The notes under the pieces were generated by a model. That model was not told where the DNA came from. It worked only from the letters and a program-made list of their open reading frames with translations, and searched no databases. A DNA stretch of 21,862 bases from an uncultured bacterium (GTDB lineage: Bacteria; Oederibacteriota; PGYV01; CAILUR01), in the NCBI GenBank assembly GCA_903837445.1, contig CAILUR010000017.1, positions 1 to 21,862 on the forward strand, in the 5' to 3' direction. Position 1 is the stretch's first letter; every line of letters starts with the position of its first letter. Below are positions 15,787-21,862 of this stretch, in pieces. Both the position numbers and the translations under genes were made by a program.

Positions 15787-15813
15787 TTGATATTTGCTGA
15801 AGTATGTTATACT
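15787..15813 (+). promoter_or_regulatory. Probable promoter for the site-2 protease/trpS unit
   Basis: A TATACT -10 box (15808-15813) lies 31 bases before the preferred GTG start of the next gene. Upstream there is TTGATA (15787-15792, 15-base spacer) or TTTGAT (15786-15791, 16-base spacer), neither ideal. The context GTTATACT resembles the promoter at 7952. Its position just after the terminator at 15715-15749 makes a new transcription unit likely, and it rules out the upstream TTG at 15794 as the start codon. Confidence 0.55.
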
Positions 15814-15844
15814 ATTTTTAATAATTATTTTTATGGGAGTAAAA

Positions 15845-16471
15845 GTGTCGATAATGTCTATAGTTATATCTATTACAGTGCTCGTTTTTGCTGTTATTTT
15901 TCACGAGGTTTCACACGGGTTTGTGGCATATAAACTCGGTGACCCTACGGCAAAAATGTCAGGGCGGCTTACTTTAAATCCTTTGCCGCATATAGATCCC
16001 TTTTGGACTATTATTATGCCGGTCTTGTTTTTTATGAGCGGACTGCCAATTATAGGCGGCGCTAAACCAGTGCCTGTGGATTCCCGATATTTTAAAAATC
16101 CTAAAAAAGATATGATGTTGGTAGGGTTGGCAGGACCAGTTTCAAATATTCTTCTTGCCGCTATAGGTTTGCTGTTGTGGAAACTTACCACACTATTTCC
16201 AGCAATGCAGTCCCCTGGGCTCGCAGCTATTATAGTGGCAAATACTCAGATAAACCTTATGCTCGCGGCTTTTAACTTAATTCCAATACCACCGCTGGAT
16301 GGATCGCGCATAGTGTCTGGGCTTTTACCTACAAAGTGGGCTTATGGATATGAAAAAATAGAGCCATATGGTTTTATAATAATAATGGTACTGTTGTATG
16401 CGGGAATGATAAGGTTTATTTATTATCCAATTCAATTGTTCTTAACTTTTATTTTAAAATTTTTAAGGTAA
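15845..16471 (+). CDS. Site-2 protease family (M50) membrane metalloprotease
   Basis: A 208-residue intramembrane zinc protease of the short, PDZ-less S2P group (YwhC-like). The zinc motif HEVSH is at residues 20-24, inside the first helix. The rest of the site is formed by LNPLPHIDP and by the third-ligand motif NLIPIPPLDGSRI in a late helix. GGAKPVPVD and GLAGPVSNILLA are the other family signatures. Four to five hydrophobic segments are present. The frame is open back to 15794, but the -10 box lies within that stretch. I start at GTG 15845, behind GGGAG at 15835-15839; the ATG at 15854 (codon 4) is an alternative. The substrate is unknown; such proteases cleave membrane-bound regulators or leftover signal peptides. 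It ends 71 bases before trpS. Confidence 0.9.
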   Translation: MSIMSIVISITVLVFAVIFHEVSHGFVAYKLGDPTAKMSGRLTLNPLPHIDPFWTIIMPVLFFMSGLPIIGGAKPVPVDSRYFKNPKKDMMLVGLAGPVSNILLAAIGLLLWKLTTLFPAMQSPGLAAIIVANTQINLMLAAFNLIPIPPLDGSRIVSGLLPTKWAYGYEKIEPYGFIIIMVLLYAGMIRFIYYPIQLFLTFILKFLR

Positions 16472-16532
16472 CCTGTAGGTGAAATAAGATTTAGAAATTG
16501 TGGGAGTTCGCCTGTGAAGGCGGTTACCCCAC
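16467..16532 (+). promoter_or_regulatory. Structured leader of trpS with alternative pairings
   Basis: Two competing helices can be drawn in the 71 bases before trpS. In fold A, GGTAACC (16467-16473, which includes the upstream stop codon) pairs with GGTTACC (16522-16528). In fold B, GTGGG (16500-16504) pairs with CCCAC (16528-16532), and inside it TCGCC (16508-16512) pairs with GGCGG (16519-16523) around a 6-base loop. The two folds share bases 16522-16528, so they exclude each other. The GGAGG ribosome site (16534-16538) starts 2 bases after fold B. There is no T-box consensus and no run of T, so control, if any, would be translational. This is a candidate only. Confidence 0.35.
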
Positions 16533-16542
16533 TGGAGGAAAA

Positions 16543-17523
16543 ATGCAAAAAGTTTTAAGCGGAATGCGCCCTACTGGAAAACTTCACCTCGGGCACTTAG
16601 AGGGAGTTTTAAAAAGCTATATAGAAATGCAAGAACAATATCAGTGTTTTTTTATGGTGGCTGACTGGCATGCTATGACTACCACTTATGAAAATCCTGA
16701 AGACATACACGGAAATACTATTGAACTTTTTAAGGACTGGTTGAGCGTGGGCATTGATCCGGAAAAGGCGACCCTTTTTGTCCAGTCGGCAGTGAAAGCA
16801 CACGCTGAGTTGTTTTTGCTTTTTAGTTTTATCACTCCGGTGCCGTGGCTTGAACGCAATCCAACTTACAAGGAACAAAAACAGGAATTAAAAGACAAGG
16901 ACCTTTCCACTTTTGGATTTTTGGGGTATCCTGTGTTACAGGCGGCAGACATTCTTATTTACAATGCTGAAAAAGTGCCTATTGGCGAGGACCAGCGGCC
17001 ACATTTGGAATTGACTCGTGAAATAGCGCGCCGGTTTAATTTTCTATATAAAACAGATTTTTTTAAAGAACCCAAAGAAATTTTGACAAAGTTTCCAAAG
17101 CTACCGGGGTTGGATAATAGAAAAATGAGTAAGAGCTATAACAATGCTATTTACTTAACGGATGATGCTAAGACAGTAAATGACAAGACTATGACTATGT
17201 ATACGGACCCGTTGAAAATAAAAAAAGACGACAGTGGGCATCCAGAAGGGTGTGCGGTTTATGCTTTTCATAAAGTATATAGCGGTGCTGAAGAACAAGA
17301 AATTATGGCGCGGTGTTGCAAAGGCGAAATGGGTTGTGTAGAATGTAAAAAAAATCTTATTGTAAAAATAAATGCGCGCTTAGAACCCATTAGACAAAAA
17401 CGCGCGGAGATAGATAAAAATCCAGCAGTGATAGAAACTTTAATAAAACGCGGAAACGAAAAAGCGCTCGTGGAGGCTTCAAAAATTATGAGTGAAGTTA
17501 GAAAAATTATGAGGCTGGACTAA
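16543..17523 (+). CDS. trpS: Tryptophanyl-tRNA synthetase with Fe-S type cysteine motif
   Basis: Class I synthetase charging tRNA-Trp. The start is ATG 16543 behind GGAGG at 16534-16538; the open frame extends upstream to 16498 but encodes no family sequence. The product has 326 residues, normal for bacteria. Signatures are GMRPTGKLHLGHLEG (7-21, HIGH box HLGH 15-18), VADWHAMTT (39-47), ADILIYNAEKVPIGEDQ (135-151, tRNA-Trp synthetase core) and KMSKS (194-198). Near the anticodon-binding end, four cysteines are spaced C237-x20-C258-x6-C265-x2-C268. This closely matches the [4Fe-4S] motif known from Thermotoga maritima TrpRS (C-x22-C-x6-C-x2-C). The stop overlaps the scpA start by one base (TAATG), so the two are translationally coupled. 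Confidence 0.95.
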   Translation: MQKVLSGMRPTGKLHLGHLEGVLKSYIEMQEQYQCFFMVADWHAMTTTYENPEDIHGNTIELFKDWLSVGIDPEKATLFVQSAVKAHAELFLLFSFITPVPWLERNPTYKEQKQELKDKDLSTFGFLGYPVLQAADILIYNAEKVPIGEDQRPHLELTREIARRFNFLYKTDFFKEPKEILTKFPKLPGLDNRKMSKSYNNAIYLTDDAKTVNDKTMTMYTDPLKIKKDDSGHPEGCAVYAFHKVYSGAEEQEIMARCCKGEMGCVECKKNLIVKINARLEPIRQKRAEIDKNPAVIETLIKRGNEKALVEASKIMSEVRKIMRLD

Positions 17524-18266
17524 TGGCTGAAACAGATTATCAGTTAAAACTGGCGGTATTTGAGGGGCCTTTTGACCTGCTTTTATACCTCATAAAGAAA
17601 AACCAAATAGATATTTATGATATTCCGATTGCCAAGATAACTGCGGAATACCTTGAGTATATTGATATGATGCGTAATATGAATTTGGATATTGCCAGTG
17701 AGTTTATAGTCATTGCCGCTACCCTTATTTATATAAAGGCGAAAATGCTACTGCCTCGGGATGAGATCCTTGAAACAGATGAGGACCCAAGGACAGAACT
17801 TGTACAACACCTGATAGAATATTCTATGTTCAAGGAAATATCGGATAGAATGAAAATATACGAGGACCGCAAACGCGAACTCTTCGAAAGATTGTATCCG
17901 ATAAACATAAGCCCAGAGGATAAGGAAGTCACGCTGGATACCTATGCTTTAGTGAAAGCTATGGACGAAGTGCTGGGCAGGGTAAAAGAGCGCAAGACCG
18001 TTTTTATGCCTGGCGAAAATATAAAAGTAAAAGACAGAATATATGAGATAATAGGAAAACTACGCGCGACAGATAAGATAAGTTTTTTTGAAATGTGTGA
18101 TGATGAAAAATCAAAGTTGTATGTCGTGGCCCTCTTTTTGGCTATGCTTGAACTTTTGCGTCTAAATGTGATAAATGTGTATCAGGATAAGTTGTTCGGA
18201 GATTTAAGACTTTACCTTGTCAATGATAACTTTGACATGGAAATTTTCAAAAACCTACAGGACTAA
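17523..18266 (+). CDS. scpA: Segregation and condensation protein A
   Basis: Kleisin subunit of the bacterial SMC condensin, which bridges the SMC heads and binds ScpB to organise and segregate the chromosome. The 247 residues begin with the diagnostic QLKLAVFEGPFDLLLYLIKK (7-26), then IDIYDIPIAKITAEYLEYI and IAATLIYIKAKMLLP. The C-terminal winged-helix part contains KISFFEMC and VALFLAMLELLRLNVINVYQ. Start ATG at 17523 overlaps the last base of the trpS stop. scpB follows after 4 bases, so both subunits are made from one message. Length and domain order are normal. Confidence 0.95.
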   Translation: MAETDYQLKLAVFEGPFDLLLYLIKKNQIDIYDIPIAKITAEYLEYIDMMRNMNLDIASEFIVIAATLIYIKAKMLLPRDEILETDEDPRTELVQHLIEYSMFKEISDRMKIYEDRKRELFERLYPINISPEDKEVTLDTYALVKAMDEVLGRVKERKTVFMPGENIKVKDRIYEIIGKLRATDKISFFEMCDDEKSKLYVVALFLAMLELLRLNVINVYQDKLFGDLRLYLVNDNFDMEIFKNLQD

Positions 18267-18270
18267 AAAA

Positions 18271-19002
18271 ATGGCAAAAAAAGACCTCGAAAAAGTATTA
18301 GAAGCGCTTTTGTTCGCCTCGGACAAACCACTGCCGGCGGTGGCTTTGGCAGGCATAGTAGAAGTGCCAGTGAAGGAAGTGGAAGCGGCGATAGATGCAA
18401 TGAATATAAAATTCAGGGAAGCAGATTCGCCTATTCTGATAAAACAGATAGCGGGTGGGTATGAATTTTTAACGCATCCGGATTATGCGCCGTACATTAA
18501 GAAACTTTACAAGAACAGGATTTTAACGCGCCTGTCAAAACCAGCTTTGGAAGTGCTGTCTATAATAGCTTATAAACAGCCTATTACAAAGCAAGAAGTG
18601 GAACTTATTAGAGGTGTAAACTCGGATGGGGTATATCACACTCTGCTTGAAAGAAAATTGATAAAAATAGCTGGAAGAAAAGATGCTCCAGGTCGGCCTT
18701 TGCTCTACGGCACTACAAAAGAATTTTTCCAATACTTGGGAGTGAACGGCATGGATGATCTCCCGAGGATAGAAGAGATAAAAAGTATTCTTGAAAAAGA
18801 CGAGAGCGTTGAAAATTGGGACGAAAAAGTGCTCGCTGCCAAAAATCAGGGAGCTTTTGATTTCGGGCAAAGCGAAATTATGAAAGCGAAACTTAAAAGC
18901 GAAGAGATGCCTGAACAAACTTCAGAGGAAGAAATAAAAACCGAAGAAAAGGGCGAAGAAAAAATAGAATCAGAGGAAAAGAAAGAAGAAGATGAGAAGT
19001 AA
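18271..19002 (+). CDS. scpB: Segregation and condensation protein B
   Basis: Partner of ScpA and SMC in the condensin complex. I start at ATG 18271, 4 bases after the scpA stop (MAKKDLEKVLEALLFASDKP); the open frame reaches back into scpA to 18217, but those codons are unlike the family. The 243 residues carry two winged-helix domains. The second has the family hallmark: LSKPALEVLSIIAYKQPITK, then IRGVNSDGVYHTLLERKLI and GRPLLYGTTKEFFQYLGV. The last 35 or so residues are an almost pure Glu/Lys tail, strongly acidic and probably disordered. The tail makes the protein longer than the typical 180-200 residues; acidic tails occur in other ScpB proteins. Confidence 0.95.
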   Translation: MAKKDLEKVLEALLFASDKPLPAVALAGIVEVPVKEVEAAIDAMNIKFREADSPILIKQIAGGYEFLTHPDYAPYIKKLYKNRILTRLSKPALEVLSIIAYKQPITKQEVELIRGVNSDGVYHTLLERKLIKIAGRKDAPGRPLLYGTTKEFFQYLGVNGMDDLPRIEEIKSILEKDESVENWDEKVLAAKNQGAFDFGQSEIMKAKLKSEEMPEQTSEEEIKTEEKGEEKIESEEKKEEDEK

Positions 19003-19013
19003 TTTAAAAAAGT

Positions 19014-19019
19014 TATAAT
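19014..19019 (+). promoter_or_regulatory. Possible -10 element before the RsuA-type gene
   Basis: A perfect TATAAT lies 22 bases before the GTG start, but no -35 box is seen at the right distance within the end of scpB. An AAGGA ribosome site follows at 19030-19034. It may be chance in an AT-rich gap. Confidence 0.3.
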
Positions 19020-19040
19020 TATAAAACATAAGGACTAAAA

Positions 19041-19796
19041 GTGAAAAAAAATAGCAAAAAAAAACCTGTCTCCGTTAAAGAAGACGGCAAAATGAACCTT
19101 CAGAAGTTCATAGCGCATGCTGGAATTACTTCCAGGCGTAAGGCGGAAGAACTCATTCTTGCGGGACAGATAAGTGTCAACGGGGAAATAATAAAAGAAT
19201 TGGGTGTAGTAGTAGATCCTGAACACGATGCGGTCAAATACAAAGGCGCGCAGATACGGCTGGAGCAAAAAGTTTATCTGGTTATGAATAAACCAGAAGG
19301 GACTGTTTCTACGGCGAGTGATGACAAGGGCAGGCGCACTGTTATCGGCATAGTAGAAAGGCAATTTGACCGCAGGTTATATCCTGTGGGAAGGCTTGAT
19401 TTTAATACGACAGGTTGTCTTATAGTCACCAATGATGGGGACTGGGCGTACAAAATAATACATCCAAAATTTGAGATAGAAAAAAGATACATTGCCAAGA
19501 TAAAGGGAAGAATTTCAAAAGAAGCAATTGAGCGTCTTAAAAAAGGGGTAAAAGTGGAAGACCGTATGCTGAAAGCGGTGGATGCAGGGCTGTATCAGAA
19601 AAATGATAAAAATGATATCGTGCAGGTGAAGATAACCGAAGGCATAAATCATCAGGTAAAACTTATGTTAAAGGCAGTGGGAATGCCGGCGATATGGCTT
19701 AAAAGACTCAGCGTCGGAATGGTGGAAGTGGGAAATTTGGCACCCGGAGAGTGGCGGTTTTTGACAAAAAGAGAAATAGAATATTTTGATAAATAA
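19041..19796 (+). CDS. rluB: RsuA/RluB-family rRNA pseudouridine synthase
   Basis: Makes pseudouridine in ribosomal RNA. The 251-residue protein has a basic head, an S4 RNA-binding domain (about 18-60, MNLQKFIAHAGITSRRKAEE) and the catalytic domain. That domain shows VYLVMNKPEGTVST (78-91), the active-site motif PVGRLDFNTTGCLIVTNDGD (115-134; catalytic D120) and KRYIAKIKG. The GRLD motif places it in the RsuA/RluB/RluE/RluF branch, unlike the HRLD of the gene at 5173. The S4 domain and the scpA-scpB neighbourhood favour RluB, a common arrangement. GTG at 19041 with AAGGA is used; ATG at 19092 would remove only the basic head. RluB versus RsuA cannot be settled by eye. Confidence 0.88.
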   Translation: MKKNSKKKPVSVKEDGKMNLQKFIAHAGITSRRKAEELILAGQISVNGEIIKELGVVVDPEHDAVKYKGAQIRLEQKVYLVMNKPEGTVSTASDDKGRRTVIGIVERQFDRRLYPVGRLDFNTTGCLIVTNDGDWAYKIIHPKFEIEKRYIAKIKGRISKEAIERLKKGVKVEDRMLKAVDAGLYQKNDKNDIVQVKITEGINHQVKLMLKAVGMPAIWLKRLSVGMVEVGNLAPGEWRFLTKREIEYFDK

Positions 19797-19817
19797 AAAA
19801 AACAGGCGGAGGCGAAA

Positions 19818-20885
19818 ATGAAAAACAATCTTAATATTTTTAGAAAACAGATTGACGCCGTGGATAAAGAGATAGTAGGCCTGTTGGATAAACGCGCCTC
19901 AGCTATTAAAGAAATTGCTCGGATAAAAAATAATATTAAAAAAGAAGTATATGATCCAGCGCGCGAAGCTCAAGTACTGGCAAAGGTCAGACAAGCTTCA
20001 AAAGGAAAGTTCCCCACAACCGGTTTGGAAGCGGTATACAATGAGATTTTTTCAGCTTCCCGAGTGTTGCAAAGAAAAACTAGAGTGATATTTTTTGGAG
20101 CCCCCGCCTCATACACGCATATGGCGGCTATGAAAAGGTTTGGCAGACAGGCGGAATATATCCCTGCCGCAAATACCAAAGATGTGTTTATGGAAGTGGA
20201 AAAAGGAAATGCCGATTACGGCTGTGTGCCTATTGAGAACTCCACTGAGGGTGCGGTCAATTATACTTATGATATGTTTGCGGATTTTGACCTGAAGATA
20301 TGTTCTGAAGTGATGCTCTCAATAAAACACCATTTGCTTTCAAATGAAAAAAATCTGGCAGCTATTAAAACTGTGTATGCCCATCCCCAAGCCCTCGCAC
20401 AGTGCAGGGAGTGGATAGAAAATAATATTCCTAAAGCCAAACTTAAAGAGGCCTCGAGCAATTCAAAAGGGGCGCAGTTAGCGGCGCAAGAAAAAGGTGC
20501 GGCAGCCATAGCAGGCGAATTAGCGGCAGAAATGTACGGGCTAAAGATAGTGGCAACTGCCATACAGGACATAGCAGATAACTACACAAGGTTTTTTATT
20601 TTGGGAAATACCATAAGCAAAAAAACAGGAAACGATAAGACCTCTATAATGGTCTCGATAAAAGATAAAGTGGGCGCACTGTATAAACTATTGAAACCTT
20701 TTGAAAAATATAAAATCAATCTTACCAGTATAGAATCAAGGCCGTCAAAGAAAAAGGCCTGGGATTATTATTTCTTTGTAGACATAAATGGCTACATTGA
20801 AGATGAAAAAGTTAAAAAAGCGATAGAGGAAATAAAAAAAGAGTGTGGGTATGTAAAAGTATTAGGGGCGTATCCCAAGTTTTAA
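19818..20885 (+). CDS. pheA: Bifunctional chorismate mutase / prephenate dehydratase (P-protein)
   Basis: Catalyses chorismate to prephenate and prephenate to phenylpyruvate, the committed steps of phenylalanine synthesis. The 355 residues hold three domains. Chorismate mutase is residues 4-80 (FRKQIDAVDKEIVGLLDKR, with the helix ending DPAREAQV). Prephenate dehydratase is about 88-262 (GAPASYTHMAA, then VPIENSTEGAVNYTYDMF, AHPQALAQC and the catalytic DNYTRFF with T257). The ACT domain is 275-352 (GALYKLLKPF, SIESRPS). The GAL and ESRP motifs that bind phenylalanine are intact, so feedback inhibition is expected. One small deviation is Ala where the dehydratase loop usually has Gly (GAPASYTH). 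GGAGG precedes the ATG, and the gap to the previous gene is 21 bases. Confidence 0.95.
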   Translation: MKNNLNIFRKQIDAVDKEIVGLLDKRASAIKEIARIKNNIKKEVYDPAREAQVLAKVRQASKGKFPTTGLEAVYNEIFSASRVLQRKTRVIFFGAPASYTHMAAMKRFGRQAEYIPAANTKDVFMEVEKGNADYGCVPIENSTEGAVNYTYDMFADFDLKICSEVMLSIKHHLLSNEKNLAAIKTVYAHPQALAQCREWIENNIPKAKLKEASSNSKGAQLAAQEKGAAAIAGELAAEMYGLKIVATAIQDIADNYTRFFILGNTISKKTGNDKTSIMVSIKDKVGALYKLLKPFEKYKINLTSIESRPSKKKAWDYYFFVDINGYIEDEKVKKAIEEIKKECGYVKVLGAYPKF

Positions 20886-20969
20886 AAAAGTATTTAATAT
20901 AGGTATGAGTGGGGGCAAGGGCAAAGCCAAAGTTTGAACCACCCCGAAAGTATTTTATTGGAGGCAATA

Positions 20970-21862
20970 ATGAAATCCCAAATGTATAAAAGCGCTGGTG
21001 TGGATATAGACAAGGCTGCGCGCGCGCTTGGAGCGGCGAAAAAATTTATTAAGTCCACTTTTAATAAAAATGTGGCTGTGGATTTTGGTGCTTTTGGCGG
21101 AGTATATAAACTTGACGGCGATAGCAAAAAATATCTGGTGGCATCTACTGACGGAGTGGGGACCAAACTCAAAATAGCACAGGCACTAAATATCCACGAC
21201 ACGGTAGGACAGGATATTGTAAATCATTGCGTAGACGACATTCTGGTTATGGGCGCAAAACCTTTATTTTTTCTTGATTACTTTGGTACTGGGAAACTTG
21301 AAGAAAAAGTATTGGTAAATGTTATAAAAGGTATGGCACAGGCCTGCAGGGAAAACTCCTGTGTGCTTATCGGCGGAGAAACAGCTGAAATGCCAGGAGT
21401 GTATAAAGAAGGGGATTATGACCTGGTGGGAACTATTATTGGCGAGATAGAAAAAGGCAGAGTAATCACAGGCGATAAAATAAAAGCGGGAGATACAGTA
21501 CTGGGGCTAGCATCTGTCGGACTTCACACAAATGGTTTTTCGCTTGCAAGAAAAGTATTTGAGAGTAATAAAATACCCTATACAAAAAAAATGCCTGAGC
21601 TTGGGACTACTGTCGGCAAGGCCTTGTTAAAACCGCACCGGTCTTATCTGCAGTCAGTATATCCTATGATAGATAAGTTTTTTGATTCGGTAAAAGGCAT
21701 AGCCCATATTACTGGCGGAGGTTTTTATGACAATATTCCGCGAGTGCTTCCGAAAACCGTGGACTGCGTGATAGAAAACGGGAACTGGCCTGTCCTGCCT
21801 ATTTTCGGACTTATACAAAAATATGGTGGAGTGGCTGATGGAGAAATGCACAGAGTATTAGA
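20970..21862 (+). CDS. purM: Phosphoribosylformylglycinamidine cyclo-ligase (AIR synthetase), 3' end cut
   Basis: ATP-dependent cyclisation of FGAM to aminoimidazole ribotide in purine synthesis. The frame opens at ATG 20970, behind GGAGG (20960-20964), and runs without a stop to the window edge; 297 codons are visible of the usual 330-350. The start MKSQMYKSAGVDID is the normal PurM head. Signatures in order are VASTDGVGTKLKIA, GQDIVNHCVDDILVMGAKPL, FFLDYFGTG, IGGETAEMPGVYKEGDYDL, GLASVGLHTNGFSLARKVF, HRSYLQSV and GIAHITGGGFYDNIPRVLP. All belong to the ATP- and substrate-binding sites of the PurM superfamily. The 84-base gap after pheA has a G-rich stretch and no clear promoter, so cotranscription with pheA is likely though the pathways differ. 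Confidence 0.95.
   Translation, partial: MKSQMYKSAGVDIDKAARALGAAKKFIKSTFNKNVAVDFGAFGGVYKLDGDSKKYLVASTDGVGTKLKIAQALNIHDTVGQDIVNHCVDDILVMGAKPLFFLDYFGTGKLEEKVLVNVIKGMAQACRENSCVLIGGETAEMPGVYKEGDYDLVGTIIGEIEKGRVITGDKIKAGDTVLGLASVGLHTNGFSLARKVFESNKIPYTKKMPELGTTVGKALLKPHRSYLQSVYPMIDKFFDSVKGIAHITGGGFYDNIPRVLPKTVDCVIENGNWPVLPIFGLIQKYGGVADGEMHRVL

Noticed and set aside
16440..16542. T-box leader for trpS
   Set aside because: The leader is far too short, and the conserved T-box antiterminator sequence and a terminator are both absent.
20886..20969. G-rich stretch between pheA and purM (GGGGG near 20911, CCCC near 20942) as a possible purine or ZTP riboswitch
   Set aside because: Only a 4-bp GGGG/CCCC pairing and a 3-bp inner stem can be drawn, and no purine, ZTP or preQ1 consensus is present. 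It is too weak to call without a covariance search.

Overview
The window is a gene-dense, AT-rich bacterial chromosome segment. Every recognisable gene is on the + strand, and no gap between genes exceeds about 155 bases. Both ends cut through a gene: ileS lacks its first codons and purM lacks its last. I see no tRNA, rRNA, insertion sequence, CRISPR array, phage gene or sign of recent transfer. The gene set suggests a diderm bacterium: an O-antigen-ligase-like protein, a family 9 glycosyltransferase, two PorV-like outer-membrane barrels, and a secreted protein with a type IX-like C-terminal domain. That mix, together with a TrpRS carrying an iron-sulfur type cysteine motif, fits an uncultivated anaerobic lineage (Elusimicrobiota or Firestonebacteria-like, or loosely FCB-related). 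The phylum is inference and was not tested.

Layout. (1) Bases 1-7907 form one tightly packed run: ileS, a small DUF5665-like membrane protein, a six-helix PAS protein without a kinase, lspA, lgt, an RluA-family pseudouridine synthase and a Wzy/WaaL-like ligase with C-terminal TPRs. Several of these genes overlap or nearly touch. (2) Bases 7929-10106 hold an FAD-dependent oxidoreductase, with a good sigma70-type promoter, and a family 2 glycosyltransferase; both probably serve surface glycan or lipid metabolism. (3) Bases 10212-15090 hold an envelope block: a PorV-like barrel, a seven-blade FG-GAP/VCBS protein with an Ig-like domain and a sorting-type C-terminus, a strong terminator, a second PorV-like barrel, and a family 9 glycosyltransferase. 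(4) Bases 15076-15749 hold a self-contained unit: a small exported Ala/Lys-rich protein with its own promoter and an 11-bp-stem terminator. (5) Bases 15787-21862 are housekeeping: a site-2 protease homologue, trpS with a foldable leader, scpA, scpB, an RsuA/RluB-type pseudouridine synthase, pheA and purM.

How the genes work together. LspA and Lgt are the paired lipoprotein maturation enzymes and are translationally coupled by a 20-base overlap. ScpA and ScpB are the two accessory subunits of the SMC condensin. The two barrels flanking a protein with a type IX-like C-terminus suggest a shuttle/cargo relationship. GTG and TTG starts are common here. In four genes (RluA family, second barrel, site-2 protease, trpS) the Shine-Dalgarno or promoter position moves the likely start downstream of the longest open frame; scpB's start is also moved, on homology and gene spacing. 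The most notable points are the Fe-S type TrpRS motif, the mutually exclusive pairings in the trpS leader, an Asp-to-Tyr change in LspA, the kinase-less PAS membrane protein in the lipoprotein operon, and the barrel/cargo cluster. Most of the rest is ordinary housekeeping content.
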